Of a stretch of 64,000 bases of DNA, positions 10,689 to 21,678 are shown piece by piece. The stretch covers positions 205,627-269,626 of the forward strand of contig CBFFRQ010000093.1 in NCBI GenBank assembly GCA_965644315.1, given 5' to 3'. The notes under the pieces are model-generated. The model did no database searches. It saw only the letters and a program-made list of their open reading frames with translations, and was not told the DNA's origin. The stretch is from Caecitellus pseudoparvulus. Lineage: Eukaryota > Bigyra: Bicosoecida. The position numbers and the translations under genes were made by a program. Positions within the stretch are counted from its first letter, which is position 1; every line of letters begins with the position of its first letter.

Positions 10689-11367
10689 ATGGCCGCCCGC
10701 AAGCCCAAGGTTGCCAACCCCAGCAGCCTCATCGAGTACCACCACCTTCGGTTCCTCATCATCGATGCTGTGAGTCTGCGTGCGAGGGTGCCCGCCCTGC
10801 CGTGCGTCCGGCCTGTCGTTTCCTGGACCGAGCCACGCTTTCATTGCACGCTTTCTGGTGTGGTGCCCCATCGCCTGAGGTGTGCCTTCCCACTGACGCC
10901 GCACTGCACGCCGCCCCCCCTGCTGCTCTGTACAGCCTACGGATGCTAACATTTCCGCCTATGTGGACGAGGTCAAGCGCAACAACGTCGTGACCGTCGT
11001 GCGGGCCTGCGAGCCAACCTACGACCCCGCCCCATTTACCGCAGCGGGCATCGCGGTGAAGAACATGGCGTTCCCCGACGGACAGCCGCCCACCGACAAA
11101 GTCGTGGACGCCTGGCTGGAGGAAGTCAAGACCTCCCTTGCCAAGGGCCGGAAGGACCCCAAGGCGACAATCGCAGTGCACTGCGTTGCCGGCCTGGGCC
11201 GTGCACCGGTGCTGGTGGCTGTGGCGCTGGTGGAGGAAGGCCTGCAGCCGCTGGAGGCAGTGGAGCTCATCCGCTCCAAGCGCCGTGGTGCCATCAACCA
11301 GTCCCAGCTCAAGTACCTGCAGCACGAGTACACCCCGCGAGGGGGCGGCTGCTGCACCATCCAGTGA
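10689..11367 (+). CDS. PTP4A: PRL-type protein tyrosine phosphatase (PTP4A), prenylated
   Basis: Small dual-specificity phosphatase; in animals PRLs also bind CNNM magnesium transporters. Two exons, 10689-10769 and 10936-11367 (intron 166 nt, donor GTGAGT), give 170 residues, the normal length (167-173). The start MAARKPKVANPSSLIEY is followed by FLIIDAPTDANI across the splice. The active site is HCVAGLGRAPVLVAVAL, the PRL-specific Cx5R loop with Ala after Arg. It ends GGGCCTIQ: the last four residues CTIQ form a CaaX box with a second Cys, as in animal PRLs (CCxQ), so farnesylation and membrane attachment are expected. Confidence 0.96.
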
Positions 11368-11482
11368 AGGGCGCACCGCCTGGCGCAATGCACTGTCACA
11401 CGCCTCTGCACCACCATGCCTGCAGCGAGGCGAAGAGTGCGCACACGAACAAACAAGTGCATTGCGCTGCCGGCTGTGCGGT

Positions 11483-14400
11483 CTACTGCGCATCCCCCAC
11501 CATGTACGCCAGTGACGTGGGGTCGTCGAATTCAATGTCCACGTTGGACAGCACCGGCACAGAGCCTGACGCAGCTGCAGCCACGGCAGCAGCCCCCGGC
11601 TCGCGCCCCGACGGCATGGGCAGGAAGGCCAGCCCGATGTCCTGGTTCACCGCATACGCGGCGCCTGGCTCCTGCAGCGCGCTGAGCGTGGTGGGGCTCA
11701 GGCTGCGACTGGGCAGGTCGTAGCCGTCGGCGGTCAAGATCTCCGCACAGCGCACGGTGACTGTGGAGGGCAGGGCCGGCCCACTGCCTGAGCGCGCCCT
11801 GGCATGGCCCGCCTCGGCGCCGGCAACCCTGCGCACCATGACGGCCTCGCCGGAGGTGAGGGGGGGGCACGCCACCTCCTTCAAGGGGCCCCCCACTGCG
11901 CCCAGCCCGAACCCCATGAGGCGGGGCAGCGGCACTGGGAGGGCGGAAGCCAGGGGGGCGATGTCCCCCCCCTCCCCCGCATCCCCCAGCAGGGCGCGTG
12001 AGGGGGGCCCCTCACCCCCCGCCGCCGCCCCTTCCCCCGCTGCCATCCACAGCTGCCGGGCCTCCATCACGGTGGCTGCGGAGGCGATGGCAGCGCCGGT
12101 GGTGGTGAGGGCCACCCCGTCAGCCCCCACCATGCCGCCGAAGTCGAAGCCGCCCTCGAAGCGCACTTCGTCTGGGTGGGGCGTGGACAGCGCCATGTTG
12201 ATGGCGGCAGCGGACGCCGCCACCACGACGCTGTTCTCAGTGGTTTCGTCCATGCGCCCCAGCACGAACAGCCGCGGGGCAGTGCCTGCCTCGGGCGCGC
12301 CCTCGCCCCCCTCCAGTCCGCCCTCGATCTCAAAGGGCTCGGGGGGCGTGGAGCCGCCGCCCTCGCCGTCGCTGGCATCCGCCGGGGGCAGCGCCTCGGA
12401 CGGCTTCAGCTCGGACAGCACGTCGCCTGCTGGGGCCTGCCCGGCAGGGGGCGAGACGGGCGTGGCGGCGGGGGCGACGCCGACCCCCCCTTCACCCCCT
12501 TCGCCCTCCTCCACCGGTGCTGGGGCAGCCTTGGCCAGCAGCCCATCGCCCAGGGCGCCGCCTCCGCCTGCACTGGGGCGGCTGGTCATGTGGGACCGCA
12601 GCACTGGCGCCAGGCCTGCCGCGACGATGTTCATCATGCTGACGCCGAGGGCCCCCGCTCGGGCGGCGGATGACTGCACGTCCATGAGGGCGCGAGAGGC
12701 GGTGATGGCCAACTCGAAGGGGGACACGGAGACGACGCTGGGCGGGGGAGGGGGGGGGCCTCCGGACACGAGCCCGCCCTCATCCCCGCCGCTGCCACCC
12801 CACTCGCTGCCTGACCCGCCGACAGCGCCCGAGCCCACCATGCCAGTGGCCATGGGGTCCAGGGCGCCGCCCAGCAGCCCCCCTCCCCCTCCACCGTGGG
12901 TGAGGGAGGACAGCGCGAGGGTGCCAAAGGCAGAGGCGACGCCCCCTGCGCCACCAGCGCCGACTCCACCCCGGCCCACCATGCCGCTGCCGCCCAGCGT
13001 GCGCAGGGAGCTGGAAGAGCCAAGGGAGCTGTCCAGGAGCAATTGCCCGGCAAAGAGGCCCGAGAGGGGCAGCGGTGCCGCCCGGGACGGCGTCGGTGGG
13101 CCCACTGCTCGGGGGCGCCCGGAGCTGCTCTCGCGCGCCGGTGGGGAGGAGTCCCCCCCCTCCCCTCCGATCGTCGCGTAGCCGTTCAGGTAGGAAGCGT
13201 AGGCATATGCATAGCCGGCATAGCCGCCACCGGCTGTCCCGCTGGAGCCGGAGGGCGCGCCTGCCCCAGATAGGGAGCGCTGCGGTGTCAGGGCGGAGTG
13301 GGGTGGCACCCCCTCCAGGCTCCCACTCCCCCCTGGCATGTGCAGATGGCTGGACGGCAGGGGTGTGGAGGAGGTGGAGGTGATGGGCCCACTGGCCGTC
13401 GTGGTGGATGCCGACGAGCCCACGGGGGCGTAGGGCATGACGGCGCTGAGGGAGTCTGAGCCGCCCCCCAGCCCGGCCAGCCCCCCCCCCCACCGAGCCA
13501 ACGCTGAGCGGGAGGGGGGGGCGCGCTTGCTCACCGTAACGGCCGCATCCCCCACCCCCTCCTCCTCCGTGGACATCACCTCGGAGATGTACGCGTCCTG
13601 CTTGGCCAGCAGCTGCCCGTACAGCACCAGGCGCTGCTGGTGTGAGACGAGGTTGTAGTGCGCAGCTGACTCGATGCCCCCCAGCCCCATGCCCAGCGTG
13701 AAGTCCACGCCGGCGCCCAGCTTACCCCCGATGGCCTGCCCCATGGCCCGGCCCAGGGCGGCGGCCTGCACCTCCTCCACGGCAGCAGGCGACAGCGGCT
13801 TGGCTGAGGGAGAGCGCGTGGGTGGCAGGGAGTCCTGCAGTCCCCACAGCGGGTTGTACGGCAACGCGGCGGCACTGCCACCAGCGCCGCCGTCACCCCC
13901 CTTGCCACGCCGCCGCCGCCGCCGGCTGCTGCCGGAGCCGGAACCGGCGGTGGACGGCGCTGGTGCAGGGGCCGGTGCGGGTGTCGATGTGGAGGAATCT
14001 TTCTTCTTCTTCTTTCCGCCTCGGCGCTTGCGCTTGCCGCCGCCGCCGCCGCCGCTGTTACCGCCACTGGCACCAGCAGTGGAGGAGGGTGTACCAGCCT
14101 TGGTGCTGGCGGTGTCCTCAGCCCAGGGCAGGGGGAGGAGGCCGGGCAGGGTGTAGTGGGGGATGGGTCCGGCAGCAGGGGAGTCGGGGGAGGGTGAGGT
14201 GCCCCCCCCTGAGGAACCAGCTGCGCCGGGGATGGCTGTGCTGGCAGCCGCGACGGAGCCGAGGGCTGAGAGGGGGGCGGTGTCCCCCCCTCCCTCCGTG
14301 GATGTGGCCCCCTCCTCCGCCTTGGCATCCATGAGGACTTGCACGGGGAAGGGCAGCGGCACCACCACAGTCACGGGCTGGTCGTGGCCAGGGGGGGGTG

Positions 14401-16369
14401 CATCGGGGTTCACGGGAGGAGGGGGATCATCCCCCTCCGCTGGGGGGGGCGCTGACCACGGCCACGCGCCCATCGGCACCGTGCACAGCAGCGGGCCCCG
14501 GACTGGCAGGCGCACCTGCACTGGTGTTGTGATGGTGGAAGGCGGGATGCCGCCGCCGCCACCCCCGGCAGTGCCGCCACCCCCGATCCCCGTCAGCAGC
14601 GCAGCGTCAGAGGTTGCAGCGGCGCTGGCGGAGCCAGTGCCAGCACCACCAGTGGCGGTGCCGCTGGACCTGCCTGTCCCCTCCGTGTCCGCTCCTGCCG
14701 AGGTGGAGGTGGTGTCTGGCGCCGGCAGGGCGGGCGGTGGCGCCACCGTCATGGACGTGGCTGGGTTGTGTGCATCGAAGCCGATGCCCACGAGCAGGCT
14801 GCCCGTCATGCGAGGGGGGGAGGCCAGGGCGCCTGAGCCCCCCTCCCCTCCCGGCTTCACCATGGACACGCCCTCCCTACCTGTGACCAGTCGGATGTCC
14901 GCCAGGGCGGGGTCGTCGTGGCGCCAGCCCATGAGGCTCCAGCCAGCCAGGGCCCGGTCCAGCCCAGAGCCAGCGGCCACCACGGCAGCAGCGGCGGCGG
15001 CGGTGGCGGCGGGGTGTGAGCCTGGCACGGTGGGTGTAGCAGCGCCCGCCACGGCGGTGCCTGAGGGGGGTGGCAGGGGCGCGTCGCCTCCCCGCGCAAG
15101 CAGGCGCCCAGACAGGGACGCCAAGTCGGAGTTGTTGCCTGGCACCAGCAGCATCTTGCCCTTGGAGATGGAGAGGAGGCAGGGGCCCAGCGCGCCCGGG
15201 TGGCCGGTGTCCAGCCACGCTGCCCGGCGGTAGGCCCGGCCCAGGGACACGAGGAGGGAGGGCGAGGCCAGGGCAGAGGCCATCATGTTGCGCAGGGCGG
15301 CTGGGTCGGCGGTGGTGGTGGGCGGGGCGGGGCTGCCGTCGCCGCCCCCCGGCAAACCCGAGCGCAGGGCGGAGATGAGAGAGGCCACCGCCACCTCCAC
15401 GTACTTCTGGCCGAACACGGAACACATGACCTGTGTGCGCAGGGCCTCGTTCACGGCGGCGTCCATGGACATGAAGTCGCTGCCGCTCACCAAGTCGCTG
15501 GGGGAGGGGGGGTACCCGCCACTGCCAGCTGGCGGCGTGCCGGGCCCAGAGGGGGTGGGGGACCCCGACCCGTACAGACCAGCTGCGCCGACGCCCAGGT
15601 CGGAGATGTTGATGTGCCCCATCAAGCGCTTGACGAGGTTCATGGCGTGCCCCATCAACGCGCCAGGGTGCATCAGCAGCAGGATGCCCGACGCCGTGAC
15701 GCCGTCACACCCAGACAAGTCGATGCTGCGCAGTTTGTGGCAGTGCAGCGCCACATGGGCAATGCCCTCGTCTGTCACCAGTGGGTTTCGTGCCAGGGAC
15801 AGGTGCTCCAGCGTGCCGCCCACGTGGGACGCCAGGATGCCGACTAAGGTGTTGTTCAGGAGGATGGAGGAGAGGTCCAAATACCGCAGTTGTGTCAGCC
15901 GAGACAAGCAGCTGGACAGTAGCAGCACGGCGGAGGGGCCTTGCTCGAAGCTGTGCAGGGAAAGGGGGCAGCACATGCGAGGGGGCGCTGCAGGAATCAG
16001 CCCCGCTGCGGCGAGGCCACGGCGTGGCAGGCAGTAGCAGCCACAGGCGCTGAAACGAGGCAGCGTACGCACGCTCGTTCAAGGCCCGCATAGCCCAGCG
16101 TGAGGGCATCCACGTCAGGACCCAACTTGGACAACTCCAACAAAAGAGTGCCTGTGCGGACAGCAGCAGGGTGGTGAGGGGAGGGGAGGGGTGTTCCCGC
16201 CCGTTGCCACGGCAGTGCCGCAGTCTGGCCATGCCACCTGCTGACAGCGCGACACACCTTCATCCACGCTGGCCTTCTCCCCTATAACCACGTGCTTCTT
16301 GTAGGGCAGGGAAGGACGGGGCCCTGCAGAGCCCCGCTTGGGCAGGACAAGGCTGCGAGGCGCTTCCAT
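11483..16369 (-). CDS. Large leucine-rich-repeat protein with long low-complexity region
   Basis: Function unknown. Three exons on the minus strand, 16369-16258, 16151-16073 and 15950-11483, give 1552 residues. The start MEAPRSLVLPKRGS leads into an LRR stretch across both splice junctions: ALTLGYAGLERA, LTQLRYLDLSS, LEHLSLARNPLVTDEGI and LRSIDLSGCDGVTASGI. These are RNI/cysteine-containing-type LRRs and cover only about the first 150 residues. The rest is Gly/Ser/Pro/Ala-rich, with a basic tract (KRKRRGGKKKKK) coded near 14000-14045 that could be a nuclear signal, and a moderately conserved-looking last ~150 residues (VTVRCAEILTADGYDLPSRS). Exon phases agree and the LRR pattern continues over the joins, which supports the N-terminus. 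Long plus-strand ORFs opposite are composition shadows. Confidence 0.78.
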
Positions 16370-16534
16370 CCTGCACGCGCTGGCACCGGTGTGGCGTTTC
16401 ACCTCCGCCCTCACTGGCTTGCCGCCGCGTCAGTCCTGAGCGTGCCTCGAGCAGGGAACGCGCGAAAACGCCCATGCAGTGTAAAGCTTGCGAGCACCGC
16501 GTGGCATGCACGTCGAGGGACCTGTGAGTGTGAA

Positions 16535-18880
16535 TTATTCCGGCAGCGCATCTGCCGGGGCGTGCTGCTGCTGGCTGGCCTTCCCATCCCCGCAGCAACC
16601 ACTGCGCTCCAAGCCCTCCCCTGCCGCACACGCAACCTCCTGCGTCAACACATGCCACTGCACGGGACCCTGACCTTGCCTCAGACTCTTGGGCAGGTCG
16701 GGGTGCAGCTGCCAGCCGGCCAGCAGGTTCCACGGCCCCTGCCCCACGCGCCAAACTGCCTGACTCGGAGTGGGGGCAGCGGCCTCTCCCCCCAGTAGCT
16801 GCAAGACAGCCCCGGGGCACTGCAGCAACAGCCTCAAAAAGTGCTGCTCAGATGGAGACAAATCCCAAGGTTCTGGCACCGCTTCCCAGCGCATGAGCGC
16901 TCGAGGCGCGCTTGGAAACACACCCCAATGCCACAGCCCGCCGCGCTCTCGTCGAAGCGCAATGCCACGCTCAAAGTCCACGAAGACTGCCCCCCCAGGC
17001 AGCTCCTCAGGCAAGGTCAGAAACGCCGGGGTGGAGGCGAGGAAAGAACACACTCTGCGGGAGAAGGCCACTGGCCAGCGCTCTGCAAGGCCAGACAAGA
17101 CTTCGCTTACGCTGCGTGCGCTCGCCTCAACAGCGCAACGCAAAGCACGCCATAGCGCAGCGTGCTGGTGTCGCCAAACCGTGAGAAAGCGAGGTGACAG
17201 CATCTCAACAAAATTGTAAATGGTGCCACCGCCTGGCTTGACCTCCCGGGCGAGGGGCAGGCGCGAGCACCAGACGATTGATGTGTTCGGCAGCGGCAAA
17301 CCCCCCTCGGCTTGTGCACGCACACACACCCTGCCCTGGGCATCAAGTGTACGGCTGGCTGCAGCATGCACCGCAGTGGCCTGCACAAGCGTGCTGCCAT
17401 CTTCCCATGCAACGGCCTGGGGCGTGCGACAAGGCCTGCGTGAGCTCAGACCTTCGTGGACCTGCCACGGTGAAAACGCAGGCAGTGCAGCCACATGGGG
17501 AGCCCAGCCCCCGCCTGATGCATCGGCCAGGCTACAGAGGGGCATGCTTACATCACTCCCGCCGCCTGTCCAGGCACCAGGCATCCAGGGCACGGCCTCC
17601 GCACTGTGCCAACCTGCGCCTGCCGGCACGACAGCTGCCCGCATGGCGGCAACACACTCGGGGCACTCCAGCATGGCCGCACGATGCGCCGCGGAGCACA
17701 GCTCGACACCGCCACACTGTGCATATGTGCTACACGCTACTGGCAGCTCTTGAGCGGGTGCATCGCCTCGCTCTGGGCTGAGCAGGCGCACGTGAGCGGG
17801 GGGAAGGAGCGAAGGAGCGTGTGGGCGAAAACACCGCCTCCACACCTCCCACTCGATGTGGCAGCCAGACAGTGGGCGCCCACTGTACTGTGCGACAGAC
17901 ATGACTCCCAGAGTGTGGTGTCCAGGCGGGTGGGGCATTTCCAGCCCGTGCCCTAGCGCCTCGTGATACGCGACGCACGCTGACCCGGGCAGTTCCGCTG
18001 CGCGGAGCACCTCCTGTGTCACCAGCGCCCGGCAGACGGTCATGGGTTCCGAGTCGCGGGCAGAACTCCACCCCTCACATTCCACCAAGGCCTGGGCGGT
18101 GTGCCGTGGGCACACTGAGAAGGGGGCGCCCTGGCACGCGGCCCCGTCTGTGCGACCAATGTGCGACAAGCTCATCCCCGCAGCTGCCGCCTGCTTGCCC
18201 ACGTAGACATGGGAAAGGTCTGGAACAAAGTGCCCTGCATCTTGCCGTGCTGTGCGGACGTCTGCCGGGGGTGGCGCCCCGACTTGACTGCGACCCCAAT
18301 CCGCCAGTGCCAGCAGCACGACATGCTGCGGCGGCATTTGAGCGGCAGGGTCACTCCGGGCAACGCAGGGGGGCGCTGCCGTGTCCCCATCTGTCACCAG
18401 CCAGGCTGTACAGGCGTCGACGAGCGGGTCGAAGAATTCCCTTGCCTCAACCTGCGCACAGAGCGTGTGAGCCGTGGGGTGTGTGCCAGGCTCACGTCAA
18501 GTGAAGGGCGCAGGCCAGTCCTCACGCTGCCTAGGTCGAAGTCGCATTGGGATTGCCGCAGGCGAAGAGGCCCATACAATGACCAGGTCAACTTAGATCT
18601 GGTTGGCAAACAGGGCAGTGCGGTCGTGCAGAAGAAAGGCAAGCATCGCGGGCGTTTGCAAGCCTCACTGCTGAAACGCTGACTGATGAAACTCCGCCAT
18701 GGTGCGTAGCAGCTTGACTGCCGCGCCTTGCCAGGGGGACCACTCTGGGGCATCCAAACAGTGTGCATATACCGCGACCACGTGCATGTGGGCTGCTGGG
18801 GTGCCGGAATCGTGAAGGACAGGCCCCTCCCCGTGCCGGGGCATCTCAGCTCCATGTGCGGCAGCTGCTGAACCCGACAT
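16535..18880 (-). CDS. Unrecognised protein, 733 residues
   Basis: I do not recognise this family. Three exons on the minus strand, 18880-18669, 18598-18526 and 18451-16535, with 70- and 74-nt introns typical of this genome; the phases match. The start is MSGSAAAAHGAEMPRHGE. The protein has no signal peptide, membrane segment or simple repeats, and has normal globular composition with many Cys and Trp. A central block (STIVWC-like, then GGGTIYNFVEMLSPRF and LTVWRHQHAALWRAL) and a later block (GGAVFVDFERGIALRR) look conserved. There is a faint similarity in style to the vertebrate C5orf34 family (short strand-rich blocks with a F-x-D motif), which I regard only as a search lead. It ends 165 nt before the LRR gene on the same strand. 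The first two exons are less certain than the large one. Confidence 0.62.
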
Positions 18881-19083
18881 GTTTCACGCTGCCCAGGCAG
18901 CAAGAGACGGGCAGAAGACTCCCACCCACCACAACCTGCCCAGCATCCGTTGAGTGTGCTTCACATTTGCTGCTGCGGCAAGTGTGTCTAGACCCACGTG
19001 CCTCCCCTTGCCACTCGCTTCAATCCGACAGAGCACGCCAGGCGCTCAGCTCACACCTGCGCCCGCCATTTGTGCTGTTGGGC

Positions 19084-21556
19084 ATGGCGGGAGCACCGCG
19101 GAGGAAGCAGGCGGGTTCATGCTGCTCAGCCAGGGCGTTTCTCTTCATTGCCGTCCTTGCGTTTCTTCTAGGGACAGCTTGGGTCTTCAGCCAGTGGAGT
19201 TCGCTGCAGGTTGGAAGAAGCCAGCCGCTTATCGCCGCATGGCTGCACTGCAGCACACCCCCGCTGGCGCCTTGACCCTCAGGATTCAGTGCAGAACTCC
19301 CTTCGAGTAAATGCGCCAGGGCGTATCTTGGATTCCTGGGTGCGTTTTCTTGGTGCTGCGCTTGAGGGCACATAGGTGTTTTTCTGGCGTTTCACGAGAT
19401 GGCTTCGCCGCTTGCCTGCGCAGCGCTCCAGCAACCCTAGCCCAAAGAGGGCAGCTGCACCGCTGCCCTCACCTTCCCCAACATCCCTACCATCGAGCCA
19501 TCAGCACACACACTGGGAGGTTGGCGAGGAAGGGCATGGACTGAGCACAGACGTGGCTGTCAGCGAAACGCTTGAGTCTGTCCGACAGCGCTTTGCAGCT
19601 GCAGGAGCCAGCCTCTTTGCTGTGCACGAGCGCCCCGGCGAAAAGGTGGGAACATTGCTAGACTTCATTGGACTGTCCGTCTCGCCGGCCCAGCTGCACG
19701 CCAAAGCAGCCCACGCGCCTCCAACGGCAGCGCTGTGCCAGGCTGCTCTGGCTCCGGGTGTGGCGCAGCCCGGCGGAGTGGGCGCAGTGCACCTTGCAGC
19801 GCTGATCGGCGCGCCCAAGGCGCCTGCCGCAGCCCCCACCATACAGTTGAGCGACGTGGAGGTGTTGCCCGCCACGCCCCTCCTCATTGCAGCATCAGTG
19901 ACCCGGCGCCAGGACGTAGCTGGCCTTGGCACTGCCCTTGCAGGAGTGCAGCTGCCCACGCCAGGCATGCTCACCAGCACACCCCTGACGGTACTTCTGC
20001 TCCTCCCGCCGAACGCACCCACCTTATCTGCAGCAGCTGCTGCAGTGGTCCAGACCGTTCTGCCTCACGGCACAGTGACCACCCTGGTCACCGCCGCCCC
20101 GCCGTCGCCAGAGCAGCCCTTCCCCCTCCTGCACGCTGCAGTGCAAGCCACGAGCTCCGGCACCATTCTCCTGCTACCGACACTGTCTGGCCTCACCTGC
20201 CGCGTCGCACTCCTCGCTCGAGTCGCAGCCCAGGCGGGTCGGCAGGCTCTCCTGGTGACGGACGGACCGGTCGGGGTGCCCCTGGCCCTGGCAGCTGCAG
20301 CCGTGGACATGCACGCAGCTGCGGGTGCCGCAGCTCGCCAGGCTGCCCCCAGCACCGGCTTGGCGGGAATCCACCGCTTGCTGGAGGACGCCGTGGGGCT
20401 GGCCACGTTCCGTGAGCCGCTGCGGCTGCACCAGGCGCTGCCATCGCCGCAGGAGGAAGCCTTCGACTGCGATGCCCCCGCGGTGAAGGTGCATGTGTAT
20501 GCCATGCCGTCGAACTTCACAGCTGAGCCGTTGGAGCGCGCAGGTGACGCGTGCACGACGTCAGTGCATGGAGCGGAGGTGTGGGCCCACCGACTGCTCC
20601 AGCGCAGTGCTGCAGCGACGCCCAATGGCCACGAAGCCGACTGGCATTTCGTGCCCATGTACGGCCACTGCACCACACTGGCACAGAGGGAGGTCGCCAC
20701 GCCGGCCTACATGGCTGCCTGGTACAGCCGCGCCATCCAGTGGCTGCGCCAGGCGCAACCCTTCTTCTCCGCTTCCGCTGGGCGGGACCACGTCTGGGCC
20801 TTCGCACAGGGGGATGGCGCGCTGGTCATGGGGGACGCCTCGCCTGCTGCACCGGGGGTATTCCTCACACACAACAGCGACGTGGGAGGCAGGGGGTATG
20901 CCCCCGGCAAGGACTTACCCCTGCCACCGTACTTGGCGGGCAAGCTGACGCCAGTGTGGGAAGGGCTGGATGCCACCGACACCCACGCACTCATCCACCG
21001 CCGGCGCTCCCACCTTGCTCTCTTCGTGGGCGACGCCCGGCCGTGCCAAGGCTGTATGGATCCCAGCTGTTGCCGGGACAACGGCCTGCGTGAGGCCCTT
21101 GCCTCCCTCCTGCAGAAAGACTCAGACACAGCGTACGCGAGCACACTGGAGGAGCTGCCGCCGGGAACGGTGCAAGACACCGACTTCTGCGTGGCGCCGC
21201 CAGGCAGACACGCTTGGACCCCGCGCCCGGTGGCTGCGATCTTGGCCGGCTGCATCCCGGTCGTGTTCGGCTCGGACGTGGACCTGCCGTGGGGTGACGT
21301 GGTGGACTGGGAGGCGATGGTTGTGCAGGTGAGCCCTGCGCAAGTGTTCCACACGGCCAACATTCTGCGTGCCATTCCCCAGGCTGAACGAGTGGCCAGG
21401 CGGCAGGCCATGGCTGCTGCCTGGCACCGTCTCGCATGGCACAGCTCTCAGCCTCAAGCCGGGGATGCCTTCTGCACTCTGCTGCAAGAGCTGCAGGCCA
21501 AGGCGCACATGCGCGGGGCAGCCCGTAGCGCCTTTGGCCACCAACCTGCAGGGTGA
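19084..21556 (+). CDS. Exostosin-like (GT47) glycosyltransferase, Golgi type II membrane protein
   Basis: Three exons, 19084-19209, 19283-19339 and 19424-21556 (introns 73 and 84 nt), give 771 residues. The start MAGAPRRKQAGSCCSAR is followed by one hydrophobic span (FLFIAVLAFLLGTAWVF, residues ~19-35), a signal anchor, then a Ser/Pro stem: classic Golgi type II topology. The C-terminal half has the exostosin/GT47 pattern: VKVHVYAMPSNF, HRLLQRSAAATPNGHEADWHFVP in part, RDHVWAF, FVGDARPC and the nucleotide-sugar-binding end RPVAAILAGCIPVVFGSD then LPWGDVVDW. The middle (residues ~130-330) is Ala/Leu-rich and has an alpha/beta look without a clear family. The sugar transferred cannot be predicted. 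Divergent from the unrecognised gene; convergent with the two-pore channel. Confidence 0.88.
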
Positions 21557-21628
21557 CACTTTGTGTGAGTGGGGTGCGTGAGGTGTGTGTGCTTGAACAT
21601 TATCCCCGTGGCCGTGGTGGCACTGACA

Positions 21629-21636
21629 AATGTATT
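21629..21636. promoter_or_regulatory. Palindromic candidate poly(A) signal between convergent genes
   Basis: AATGTATT reads AATGTA on the plus strand (73 nt after the exostosin stop) and AATACA on the minus strand (43 nt after the channel stop). It is the second convergent pair in this window sharing such an element. A role in 3'-end processing is inferred from position and recurrence only. Confidence 0.4.
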
Positions 21637-21678
21637 GTTCCATGCGTTGCCGTGGCTGCATGTAGAGCCACGCGCGGG

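Noticed and set aside
11757-13181. Plus-strand ORF of 474 codons opposite the LRR gene
   Set aside because: Pro/Ser/Ala-rich composition shadow of the Gly/Ala-rich minus-strand gene; no motif, no exon structure.
19376-19423. Non-spliced start of the exostosin-like protein within 19376-19423
   Set aside because: Two short introns with normal size link it in phase to an upstream exon with an ATG and a signal-anchor helix, which the family needs.
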